Of a stretch of DNA of 13,709 bases, positions 1 to 6,505 are shown in pieces; position 1 is the first letter of the stretch; every line of letters starts with the position of its first letter. A model generated the notes under the pieces. The model ran no database searches. It was given only the letters and a program-made list of their open reading frames with translations, and was not told the origin of the DNA. Made by a program: the position numbers and the translations under genes. This stretch comes from Bacillota bacterium (GTDB lineage: Bacteria > Bacillota_A > Clostridia > Peptostreptococcales > Anaerovoracaceae). Where the stretch lies: positions 1 to 13,709 of the forward strand of contig JAFRWQ010000086.1 of the NCBI GenBank assembly GCA_017437925.1, read 5' to 3'.

Positions 1-1
1 C

Positions 2-430
2 GATGAGTACAGATCCCTGGGCCTTGAGGACTCCTGCCTTTCGATGGAGCTGTCCTACGCAAATCTCAGAAAGCTCAGACCCTCGATGCCCGTCAGCGCC
101 GTCGTCTACGGAAGGCTCCCCCTCATGAAGCTCCGGGCCTGTCCCGCGAGAGGGGAGAAGGGCTGCGGAAACTGCTCCGGCCTCAATTACCTGAGGGACC
201 GCAAGGGAGAGGACTTCCCCCTCATCTGCCGCGAAAGGGAGTACAGCGAGATACTGAACTGCCTCACCCAGTACACCGCCGACAGGAGCCTTCCCGAAAA
301 CTGCGGGAAGCTGCTGTGGTTCACCATAGAAAGCCCCGAGGAGTGCCGGCACGTGATCGGGCTGGCAAGGGAGGGCGCTTACCCGGACCTAACCCGCACC
401 GCGGGGCTCACCCAGAGGGATATAGAATAG
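2..430 (+). CDS. U32 family peptidase, C-terminal fragment
   Basis: This is the last 142 residues of a longer protein cut by the left window edge. The frame is open back to base 2, so the internal ATG at 44 is not the real start. Visible landmarks are the segment reading ELSYANLRKLRP, then PVSAVVYGRLPLM, then a cysteine cluster (CPARGEKGCGNCS) and YLRDRKGEDFPLIC. This combination is typical of the region after the catalytic domain in collagenase-like U32 proteins such as E. coli YdcP/RlhA and related clostridial proteins. Members include secreted proteases and proteins acting on tRNA or rRNA (hydroxylation in RlhA/TrhP). The cysteines probably bind a metal or Fe-S centre; this is inferred from the family. 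The catalytic part is outside the window, so a protease role cannot be separated from an RNA-modification role. It is convergent with the next gene and ends just before a terminator. Confidence 0.85.
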   Translation, partial: DEYRSLGLEDSCLSMELSYANLRKLRPSMPVSAVVYGRLPLMKLRACPARGEKGCGNCSGLNYLRDRKGEDFPLICREREYSEILNCLTQYTADRSLPENCGKLLWFTIESPEECRHVIGLAREGAYPDLTRTAGLTQRDIE

Positions 431-437
431 ACAGCAA

Positions 438-475
438 AAAGCGGCGCCGCATGGGAGCGGGCCGCTTTGCCGTTT
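438..475. terminator. Bidirectional intrinsic terminator between convergent genes
   Basis: AAAGCGGC (438-445) pairs with GCCGCTTT (461-468). After one bulged G (446), CCGC (447-450) pairs with GCGG (457-460), leaving the loop ATGGGA. On + it is followed by a T-containing run (GCCGTTTT). Read on minus, the stem ends in CCGCTTTTTGC, a better T-tract. It lies 7 bases after the U32 stop and downstream of the minus-strand gene ending at 555, so it can serve both. The remaining bases up to 554 hold nothing else I can identify. Confidence 0.8.
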
Positions 476-554
476 TCATATCGGAATGTTTTCAGTTCAC
501 GGCCTGAGCGTCTCCTGTCCGGCCGGTCAATTGCAATGCTTTGATTTTATAAGA

Positions 555-1292
555 CTATTCGGCCTTTTCGGGCGCCTCTTCAGTCTTTTCGGAAGCTGCT
601 CCGGTCTCCGCCTCAGAAGCCTCTTCAGCCTCATCTGAAGCTTCCGCGGCCTTTTCGGCTGCGTCCTCATCCTCTTCCCCGTCCTCTTCGTCTTCGCCCT
701 CGTTGATGTTCTCCTCGTCCCAGACGTTGACGGTGGAGAGCTTGAAGATGAGGCCCGAGGTCAGGGCGACCACGGTCCTGGCTCCCATGTAGAGCAGGGT
801 GGGGACTACCTTCTCTCTGCCGTCCCAGCCGTTCATGAAGACGTAGAAGGCGATGGCGGCGAGGCCCACCGCGGCGCAGAACATGGTGATCCTGGACCTC
901 TTGGGTATCGCTTCTGCCGTGGGCCTCATGTTGAAGATCTTCATGGGCTGCTTGGTAAAGGCAAGTCTCAGCACCGCCCAGAAGGTCATGCAGGTGAAGA
1001 GGACCTCGAGGCCGTATGGAGCCACCTGCCAGGGGGTGTTCATGGCCGTGATGTACAGAAGGCCGCTGGATATGCAGGCTCCGATCATGAGGAAAGCGCA
1101 GATCAGCATGATGGTTATGAAGCGCGCGTAGCTGATGTCGTTGTCCTTGCTGAAGCTGAAGACCGGACCCATGTAGGCGTATTTGCCGCCCAGGGTGGGC
1201 TTCACGTAATCGTAGTAGTCCTGATACTTGCCGCCCTTTTCCATGGAGCTGACGAGCCAGTTTTTGTTGAGATCCTTCTGCGGCTTAGCCAT
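555..1292 (-). CDS. Unknown four-helix membrane protein with acidic C-terminal tail
   Basis: A 245-residue protein that I do not recognise. After a soluble N-terminal region of about 55 residues rich in Tyr and Lys, four hydrophobic segments are visible at about 58-82, 92-112, 135-154 and 162-184. There is no signal peptide. From residue 192 to the end the chain is a low-complexity tail in which 27 of 54 residues are Asp or Glu, mixed with Ala, Ser and Lys. The tail is probably disordered and, judging by the Lys/Arg-rich loop between helices 2 and 3, probably cytoplasmic. The start is supported by AAGGGA about nine bases upstream of the ATG. It lies 41 bases after rnhB on the same strand with no evident terminator between, so it is likely the last gene of the NYN-rnhB unit. 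No enzymatic motif is seen; a role as a membrane scaffold or envelope component would be speculation. Confidence 0.85.
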   Translation of the reverse strand: MAKPQKDLNKNWLVSSMEKGGKYQDYYDYVKPTLGGKYAYMGPVFSFSKDNDISYARFITIMLICAFLMIGACISSGLLYITAMNTPWQVAPYGLEVLFTCMTFWAVLRLAFTKQPMKIFNMRPTAEAIPKRSRITMFCAAVGLAAIAFYVFMNGWDGREKVVPTLLYMGARTVVALTSGLIFKLSTVNVWDEENINEGEDEEDGEEDEDAAEKAAEASDEAEEASEAETGAASEKTEEAPEKAE

Positions 1293-1333
1293 TTTGTAGT
1301 TTCCCTTCGGTTTATTCGGGGCTGCGCTGAGCC

Positions 1334-1960
1334 CTATAAAAAGCTTTTTCTGTGTATGGGGCAGGGGCCGAGCGCCGCCAGCCCTTCGTAGTGTTCTTTG
1401 GTCCCGTAGCCCTTGTTCTTTTCAAAGGCGTAGCCCGGCCATATCTTCGCCATCCCGGTCATCTCTCGGTCCCTTGTGACCTTGGCCAGGATGGAGGCCG
1501 CGGCTATGGAAACGCTGAGGGCGTCTCCGTGTATGATGGAGGTCTGCGGAAGGCCCAGAGTCGGAAGCTTTACCGCGTCTATGAGCACGTGGTCGGGACG
1601 TATCTCAAGGCCGTTCACGGCGTCCAGCATGGCCTCTTTGGTAGCTTCGAGAATGTTTATCTCGTCTATCCTTTCGGGCTCGCGCCTTCCGATCGCCCAG
1701 CAGAGGGCCGCTTCTTTGATCTGCTCAAAGAGCTCCTCTCTTTTTTTGGGGCTCAGCTTCTTGGAATCGTCGACCCCTAAAAGGCTGAAATCTTTGGGGA
1801 GTATTACCGCCGCCGTGACCACGGGCCCCGCAAGAGGGCCGCGTCCTACCTCGTCGACGCCGGCTATGTAATTCCTTCCGGCTTCCCAAAGGCCCCTTTC
1901 GTGGATCAGCATCTCGTCAAGGCGGTTCTTTTGGGCTTCGAGCCTTTCAGCCTTAGTCAT
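1334..1960 (-). CDS. rnhB: Ribonuclease HII
   Basis: A 208-residue protein matching type 2 ribonuclease H. The enzyme cuts the RNA strand of RNA-DNA hybrids and incises at single ribonucleotides left in DNA, starting ribonucleotide excision repair in the cytoplasm. The signature DEVGRGPLAGPV (36-47) supplies D36 and E37. LIDA gives D128 and HGD gives D146, completing the DEDD metal site. DDSKKLS (64-70) and AAASILAKVTRD (153-164) are also standard for the family. Length is normal and no key residue is missing. The ATG lies inside the last codons of the upstream NYN gene (8-base overlap), so translation is probably coupled. A short imperfect hairpin overlaps its stop codon (1319-1334), but it has no T-tract. 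Confidence 0.97.
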   Translation of the reverse strand: MTKAERLEAQKNRLDEMLIHERGLWEAGRNYIAGVDEVGRGPLAGPVVTAAVILPKDFSLLGVDDSKKLSPKKREELFEQIKEAALCWAIGRREPERIDEINILEATKEAMLDAVNGLEIRPDHVLIDAVKLPTLGLPQTSIIHGDALSVSIAAASILAKVTRDREMTGMAKIWPGYAFEKNKGYGTKEHYEGLAALGPCPIHRKSFL

Positions 1961-3008
1961 CGGTCTTGTCCCTGTCGGGCTGGTACTCCCTTAAGAACAC
2001 GTGCTTCACGTTGGAATTCTCGTTCCTCACCGACATCATCTCAAAGCCCTTGAGGGACTTGAGGAAGGGGGTCAGCTTGGTGTAGCCGTAGTTCCTCACG
2101 TCGAAGTCGGAGTAGCGCTTTATGAGCCTGTTGCCCAGGTCGCTGGTGGAGACCCAGCCGTCCTCGTCGTCGTCCTCGTTGAGTATGGCGATGATGGCGT
2201 TTCTGATCTCTTCCAGGCTGGTGACTTCCTCGGATACGCCCTGGTCCTCCTCTTCTTCGAGGGGCACGATGCCCAGGTCTTCGGCCTTGAACTTGCCGGT
2301 TTTGGGATCCTTTTCGGGAGCCTTCTCGATCTCGTTGGCTTCATGGATCTCATGGACCTCGTGGATATCGCGGGGCTCTTCGGCTGAAGAGGGGAGCTTG
2401 ACGCTGATCGGGCCGCCCTCGGGCTTCTTAAGCTCGGGTCCCTTGACGGGCTTTTCGTCTCTCTTTACGATCTTGGGAGCCTTGTCCTTAGCGTCTTTCT
2501 GGGCTTTGTCAAACTTCTCCTGCTTTTCGTTCTGCTTCTTTTCCGCTCTCGCCTGGGCTTTTGCCGCGGCCGAGATCAGGTCGAGGTACTTGAACCTGTT
2601 GCAGGCCGAGGTGAAGGCCTTGGGAGTCTTCTTCTCTCCCATGCCCACCACTATCATGCCGGACTCTCTGAGCCTCACGGCCAGCCTGGTGAAGTCGCTG
2701 TCCGAGGTGCAGAGGCAGAAGCCTTCGACCCTGCCCGAGTAGAGTATGTCCATGGCGTCGATGATCATGGCGGAGTCGGAGGAGTTCTTGCCCTGGGTGT
2801 AGCTGTACTGCTGCACCGGCATCACCGAGTACTCCAGGAGCACCTTTTTCCAGGGGGCCAGGCTGGGCTTAGTCCAGTCGCCGTATATCCTCTTGTAGGT
2901 GGCTTCGCCCTCGCTCGAGATCTCGTCGAGAATGAACTTGATGTACTTGTCCGAAATGTTTTCCGCGTCGATGAGGACCGCGAAACGCTTATCTGAATTT
3001 GAAGGCAT
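1953..3008 (-). CDS. NYN (PIN-like) nuclease-fold protein with OST-HTH/LOTUS domain
   Basis: A 351-residue protein starting at the ATG at 3008, which has AGGAGG six bases upstream. The in-frame ATG at 3029 is rejected because it would place that site inside the gene. Residues 8-145 are an NYN domain, a PIN-like RNase fold also seen in limkain-b1/MARF1-type proteins. Its acidic residues are present: D14 in VLIDAEN, D78 and D84 in SSDSAMIIDAMD, D103 and D105 in TSDSDF. Residues 150-260 form a Lys/Glu-rich linker with a His-Glu repeat (DIHEVHEIHEANE). Residues 262-343 resemble an OST-HTH/LOTUS domain, an RNA-binding winged helix (SLEEIRNAIIAIL ... TPFLKSLKGF). The known domain pair implies an RNA-cleaving or RNA-binding role; targets are unknown. 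It overlaps rnhB by 8 bases, so two nucleic-acid enzymes are made from one transcript. Confidence 0.9.
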   Translation of the reverse strand: MPSNSDKRFAVLIDAENISDKYIKFILDEISSEGEATYKRIYGDWTKPSLAPWKKVLLEYSVMPVQQYSYTQGKNSSDSAMIIDAMDILYSGRVEGFCLCTSDSDFTRLAVRLRESGMIVVGMGEKKTPKAFTSACNRFKYLDLISAAAKAQARAEKKQNEKQEKFDKAQKDAKDKAPKIVKRDEKPVKGPELKKPEGGPISVKLPSSAEEPRDIHEVHEIHEANEIEKAPEKDPKTGKFKAEDLGIVPLEEEEDQGVSEEVTSLEEIRNAIIAILNEDDDEDGWVSTSDLGNRLIKRYSDFDVRNYGYTKLTPFLKSLKGFEMMSVRNENSNVKHVFLREYQPDRDKTDD

Positions 3009-3042
3009 AGTTATCCTCCTTATGCACAAATCTTAACAATTA

Positions 3043-3071
3043 ATAATAATCCCGCGGCATGCGCAAGTCAA
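3043..3071 (-). promoter_or_regulatory. Promoter of the NYN-rnhB unit
   Basis: Read on minus: -35 TTGACT (3071-3066, five of six consensus), a 17-base spacer, and -10 TATTAT (3048-3043, five of six). Transcription would begin near 3036, giving a leader of under 30 bases with AGGAGG before the ATG at 3008. A direct repeat sits immediately upstream and overlaps the -35 (separate entry). Confidence 0.75.
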
Positions 3072-3097
3072 CGCCTGTCTTGAAATAGACGCCTGTC
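3071..3097 (-). repeat. Direct repeat at the -35 of the NYN-rnhB promoter, possible operator
   Basis: GACAGGCGT occurs twice on minus, at 3097-3089 and 3079-3071, 18 bases apart. The proximal copy shares its final T with the -35 TTGACT. The placement would suit an activator or repressor bound as a direct-repeat dimer. No regulator gene is adjacent, so its function is inferred only from position. Confidence 0.45.
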
Positions 3098-3118
3098 AGG
3101 CCTTCATGCAGCCGGCAA

Positions 3119-3155
3119 GAAAAAACTCCCGGCGCGGTATGCCCGCGGCCGGGAG
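3119..3155 (-). terminator. Intrinsic terminator of the seven-gene operon
   Basis: On minus, CTCCCGGC (3155-3148) pairs with GCCGGGAG (3133-3126). An inner GCGG/CCGC pairing lies around the short loop 3138-3142. The stem is followed directly by TTTTTTCTT. It lies 20 bases downstream of the M42 peptidase stop codon. Confidence 0.9.
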
Positions 3156-3174
3156 CGTTTTGTTCAGGTCTGTT

Positions 3175-4260
3175 TTAGAAACTTGCGACTATCTCAGGCG
3201 TCAGGGACTTTACGACCTCGACGGCCAGCTGCACCGTGGCCTCGTAATCGAAGTAGGAGGTGATGCAGTTCATGCTGTGTATGTACCTCACGGGGACTCC
3301 GGCGACTATGACCGGGGTGCCGTCGAAGGCGGTCTGGATGACGGCTCCGTTGTTCCCGCCGCCTTCTCTGACCGACTCCTGGATAGCCAGGCCCTTCTTC
3401 GCGGCCAGATCCAGGGTGTAGCGCTGGAATCTGGGCGAGCAGATGATGGAACGGTCCAGATGGCGGATCATGGGCCCCTTCTTAAGGGCCGTCTGAATGG
3501 CGTAGGGCTCGGTGAAGGTGTCGTCGGCGGGGCAGCCCTCGAAGGCGATGGCGATATCGGGCTTTACCCTGTTGACAGCCACCTTGCAGCCTCTTTCGCC
3601 CACTTCCTCCTGGGAGGAGAGGACTCCGACCACGTCGAAGGGAAGGTCCAGGCCGTCCAGCCTCTTTAAGGTCTCGAGAAGTGCGGCGCAGCCTATGCGG
3701 CAGTCGAAGGCCCTTCCGAACATCAGGTCGCGCTCCCTGTCGTACTCGAACTTAACGGCGGGCACTATGGGTTCTCCTATCCTGATGTGGAACTTCTCGA
3801 TGGCCTCTTCTCTTGAGGTAGCTCCGATGTCGATGACGAGGGACGATACTTCCATACCGCCGGAGGCGTTCCTCTCGGCCGCGGTCATGAAGTGGACAGG
3901 CTTTAAGGCGATGATGCCGGGGATGTACTCTCCCAGGGCGTTCCTCACCATGACCTTGGAAGAGGGAAGGCCGCTCGTGCTCCAGCCTCCGTCGGTGACG
4001 AAGCGCAGGCAGCCGCTGGGCTTGACGGAATGGACCACGAAGCCCACCTCGTCGCTGTGGGCGTCGAGCATTATGACCGGCTTGTTTCCGTCGTGCTCCT
4101 TCCTGTAGAAGAAGAGGTTCCTCATGCGGTCCTCTTCGATGCGGGGCATCCAGGAGGCCGCTTCTTTCGCGACTTTTACCACCTCGTCCTCAAAACCGGA
4201 GGGGCCGGGGGCGTCGGCTATCTTCTGAATGATTTCCAGCTGTCTTTCACATACCTTCAT
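3175..4260 (-). CDS. M42 family metallo-aminopeptidase
   Basis: A 361-residue cytoplasmic peptidase of the M42 (TET/FrvX/glutamyl aminopeptidase) family, whose members form large assemblies that trim short peptides from the N-terminus with two metal ions. Family landmarks are in order: PGPSGFEDEV (18-27), DAHSDEVG (66-73, metal ligand H68 and catalytic D70), AFDCRIGC with bridging D186, SSQEEVGERG with general base E218 and ligand E219, FEGCPADD with acidic ligand E241, and H328 in IHSMN near the C-terminus. All expected metal ligands are present and the length is normal. The start is backed by AAAGGAG. It is the last gene of the operon, 18 bases after the hydroxyacid dehydrogenase, and ends just before a strong terminator. 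Exact substrate preference cannot be read from the sequence. Confidence 0.93.
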   Translation of the reverse strand: MKVCERQLEIIQKIADAPGPSGFEDEVVKVAKEAASWMPRIEEDRMRNLFFYRKEHDGNKPVIMLDAHSDEVGFVVHSVKPSGCLRFVTDGGWSTSGLPSSKVMVRNALGEYIPGIIALKPVHFMTAAERNASGGMEVSSLVIDIGATSREEAIEKFHIRIGEPIVPAVKFEYDRERDLMFGRAFDCRIGCAALLETLKRLDGLDLPFDVVGVLSSQEEVGERGCKVAVNRVKPDIAIAFEGCPADDTFTEPYAIQTALKKGPMIRHLDRSIICSPRFQRYTLDLAAKKGLAIQESVREGGGNNGAVIQTAFDGTPVIVAGVPVRYIHSMNCITSYFDYEATVQLAVEVVKSLTPEIVASF

Positions 4261-4278
4261 TTTGCTTCTCCTTTGCTG

Positions 4279-5241
4279 TCAGCGCTTAAGATCGACCGGA
4301 TACTCCGGTTCCCCGCCGTTATAGACGTTTATGATGGACCTGGCGCAGATGAGGCCGGCGTTGTAGTTGGTCTCGCGGGTCAGGGCCGCGTCGTGGGGGG
4401 AAAGTACTGTGTTTTCAAGTTTTCTTAAAGGACTGTCCTCTGCCAGGGGCTCGTGCTCGAAGACGTCGAGGGCGGCGAAGCTTAAGGTTTTGCTCTCAAG
4501 GGCTTTCGCGAGAGCGTTTTCGTCTACGAGTATGCCCCTCGCCGCGTTGATCAGGAAAGCCCCGGGCTTCATGAGCTTAAGGCTCTCGCTGTTTATAAGG
4601 TGCCTGTTTTCGGGTGTTCCGGGAAGGTGGAGGGACACTATGTCGCTTTCCCTCATGAGCTGCTCGAAGCTTACGAGCTTCGCCCCGTAAGCCTCCGCGG
4701 TCCCGGGGGCCACGAAGGGGTCGCAGACCAGGAGGGGGGACCCGAAGCCCTTAAGGAGCTCCGCTGTCCTTCTTCCTATGCGGCCGAAGCCCACGAGGCC
4801 CACGGTCATGGCGCCCAGCTCCCTTATGGGCCTTCTCTCCCAGCCTCCGGTTTTGATCACCGAATCCTGATAGCAGAGGTCCTTTAAGGCAGCCAGCATC
4901 AGGGCCAGGGTGTACTCGGCCACCGCGTTGTGGTTGGCGATGACACCGACCTTTATGCCTTTTTCCCTGAAGCAGTCCAGGTCGAAGTTGTCGAGGCCCA
5001 CGCCGAAGCGAATGACGACCTTCAGCTTATCGCAGCCTTCGAGCATCTTCGCGTCGTATTTTTCGGAGCCCGCGACTATGCCGTATGCGTCCTTTATCAT
5101 CTCGTGCTGCTCTTCGAAGGAAAGGCGCCTTCCGGTGTCGTTGCAGACGATATCAAAGCCGGCGGCCTTCAGCATTTCCCTCGCTTCCCCGCACACCAGC
5201 CCTCTGTGGTTGTAGAAGGGCAGCGCCGCTATGGGTCTCAT
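4279..5241 (-). CDS. D-2-hydroxyacid dehydrogenase (phosphoglycerate dehydrogenase-like)
   Basis: A 320-residue NAD(P)-dependent D-isomer-specific 2-hydroxyacid dehydrogenase. The nucleotide-binding motif GFGRIG is at 151-156, with D174 at the end of the next strand (VCDP), which suggests preference for NAD. The catalytic residues are R235 (NAARG), E264 (FEHEP) and H283 (SPHDA). The VAEYTLALML helix (107-116) is typical. It has no C-terminal ACT domain, so it is the short form, unlike E. coli SerA. Candidate substrates are 3-phosphoglycerate, hydroxypyruvate, glyoxylate or another 2-keto acid; the adjacent aldolase and kinase favour a sugar-acid or 2-keto acid role over serine synthesis (inference). 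The residue after H283 is Asp, where a small or aliphatic residue is more usual. It overlaps the kinase gene upstream by ATGA and has GGAGG before its ATG. Confidence 0.92.
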   Translation of the reverse strand: MRPIAALPFYNHRGLVCGEAREMLKAAGFDIVCNDTGRRLSFEEQHEMIKDAYGIVAGSEKYDAKMLEGCDKLKVVIRFGVGLDNFDLDCFREKGIKVGVIANHNAVAEYTLALMLAALKDLCYQDSVIKTGGWERRPIRELGAMTVGLVGFGRIGRRTAELLKGFGSPLLVCDPFVAPGTAEAYGAKLVSFEQLMRESDIVSLHLPGTPENRHLINSESLKLMKPGAFLINAARGILVDENALAKALESKTLSFAALDVFEHEPLAEDSPLRKLENTVLSPHDAALTRETNYNAGLICARSIINVYNGGEPEYPVDLKR

Positions 5242-5849
5242 CTTTCTCCTCCCGGGGCTTCGCCCAGCATTTCGAGTATCTTTTCAGCCAGCCCGTCCAT
5301 GTCGATCCTTTCGGGATAGGTCGCTTCCACGTCTATCCTGGGGATATCGACGTTCAGGCTGTCCATGCCCAGCTTTTCGAACTTGTCGGAAAACTCCTCC
5401 CGGGTGAGCACGTAGCCCGTAGGGTCGCCCTCGCGCGGGGGAAAGCGGTCCTGCAGCTCGTGGCCCGGGTGGCGCAGATGGAGCCTGTCCCTTTCGGCGT
5501 AGCGCTCATAGAACACGTCGGCGTCGCCCTTAAAGAAGACCAGGACGGCGGGGCAGGGGTGCTTTTCAAGGAGGCTCCTTAAGGCTTCCGTCATGTCCTC
5601 CCTGAAGTTGTTGACCATTATGAGGGAGGACCCGGCGGAAAGCAGAGCGTCGGCGGCTTTCAGCAGCACGGCGCAGGCCGCGGTGTCCAGAGCCCTCTTT
5701 TCCCCGTAGTTCTTAAAGCCCAGGGTATCGAAGAGGGCTTCCTTGAGCTCGTCCTTTTCGAGGACGGGCATGCCGAAGCGCTCTCCCAGAGCCCTGGCAG
5801 CCGTGGATTTGCCCGAAGCGGGCATGCCGGCTATGATGATGAGCTTCAT
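5238..5849 (-). CDS. P-loop kinase-like ATP-binding protein
   Basis: A 203-residue protein. The ATG at 5849 is chosen over an upstream in-frame ATG (5924) because it forms an ATGA overlap with the aldolase stop and follows GGAGG. It opens MKLIIIAGMPASGKST: a Walker A P-loop at 8-16 with K14. D33 in EKDELKE sits where small-molecule kinases of this fold often place a substrate-contacting Asp. SLIMVNNF (75-82) is a likely core strand. An Arg-rich LID-like segment follows, with R116, R120, R122 and R126 leading into HPGH (127-130). This architecture resembles gluconate kinase, zeta/chloramphenicol-phosphotransferase-like and other small kinases, so phosphotransfer to a small molecule is likely, but the substrate is not evident. 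Its place between a KDPG-type aldolase and a hydroxyacid dehydrogenase hints at a sugar acid or glycerate-like substrate (inference). Confidence 0.85.
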   Translation of the reverse strand: MKLIIIAGMPASGKSTAARALGERFGMPVLEKDELKEALFDTLGFKNYGEKRALDTAACAVLLKAADALLSAGSSLIMVNNFREDMTEALRSLLEKHPCPAVLVFFKGDADVFYERYAERDRLHLRHPGHELQDRFPPREGDPTGYVLTREEFSDKFEKLGMDSLNVDIPRIDVEATYPERIDMDGLAEKILEMLGEAPGGER

Positions 5850-6505
5850 TTTCCGGCCTCCAGGACGCTGTTCATGATCTTTGCCCTCTCGGTCACCAGG
5901 TCGAAGCGGCCCTCGAGGATCCAATCCTTCTTAAAGAGGCAGCCCGCGACTCCGGCTCCCACGGCTCCGGCGTTCAGGTAGTCGGTAATATTATTCTCGT
6001 TAACCCCGCCCACGGCCAGCAGAGGCACGTGGATCAGGGGAGCGTGGAGCTGCCTGAAATACGAGACTCCCATCTCGGAAGCGGGGAAGACCTTTACGAA
6101 GTCGGCTCCCCAGAGGTGGGCCTGCTGTATCTCTGTTGGGGTGAGGGCTCCGGGGATGCAGACCATATTGAGGTCCAGTCCCTTTTCGATAACATCCCTG
6201 TCGGTGTTGGGGGCTACTATGTACTCGGCTCCGCAGGACGCGGCCAGTTCGACCGTGTCGGGGCTTAAGACGGTCCCGGCTCCGAAGAGCATGCGTCCGT
6301 CAAGCTCAGACCTTAAAAGCTCGATGGTCCTGCAGGTGAGCATGCGGTTCTCTTCGCTCAAAGGATCGAAGGTGACCTCCAGAAGCCCTACGCCTCCGTC
6401 CGCCAGAGCCTTCGCAAGGCCCAGGCACTGCTCGCCGTAGAAGCCTCTTACTATCGCAATGACTTTCTTTTCGTAGATCTTTGAAATTACATTGTCGCGG
6501 CTCAT
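5846..6505 (-). CDS. eda: KDPG/KHG-type class I aldolase
   Basis: A 219-residue aldolase of the 2-keto-3-deoxy-6-phosphogluconate / 2-keto-4-hydroxyglutarate family, a homotrimeric TIM barrel that releases pyruvate through a Schiff base. Motifs are VIAIVRG (15-21), GLLEVTFDP with catalytic E43, FGAGTV (74-79), PGALTPTEI (118-126), and GADFVKVFPAS (133-143) with the Schiff-base lysine K138. GG in LLAVGGV is the usual phosphate-binding turn. Length matches the family. The symbol is given at family level: the preferred substrate could be KDPG, KHG or a related 2-keto acid. It overlaps both neighbours by ATGA (exporter upstream, kinase downstream), so four consecutive genes are probably translated in a coupled way. 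Its SD is GGAAGGAG. Confidence 0.9.
   Translation of the reverse strand: MSRDNVISKIYEKKVIAIVRGFYGEQCLGLAKALADGGVGLLEVTFDPLSEENRMLTCRTIELLRSELDGRMLFGAGTVLSPDTVELAASCGAEYIVAPNTDRDVIEKGLDLNMVCIPGALTPTEIQQAHLWGADFVKVFPASEMGVSYFRQLHAPLIHVPLLAVGGVNENNITDYLNAGAVGAGVAGCLFKKDWILEGRFDLVTERAKIMNSVLEAGK

Noticed and set aside
1319..1336. Hairpin GGGCT/AGCCC at the rnhB stop as a terminator
   Set aside because: Only five base pairs and no T-tract on minus, so read-through into the membrane protein gene is more likely.
3009..3029. Upstream start for the NYN protein
   Set aside because: The extra seven codons contain the AGGAGG that serves the ATG at 3008, and the alternative ATG has no such site.
5850..5924. 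Upstream start for the P-loop kinase
   Set aside because: The extra residues lie in the end of the aldolase gene in another frame and do not look like part of the fold. The ATGA overlap with GGAGG upstream marks 5849.
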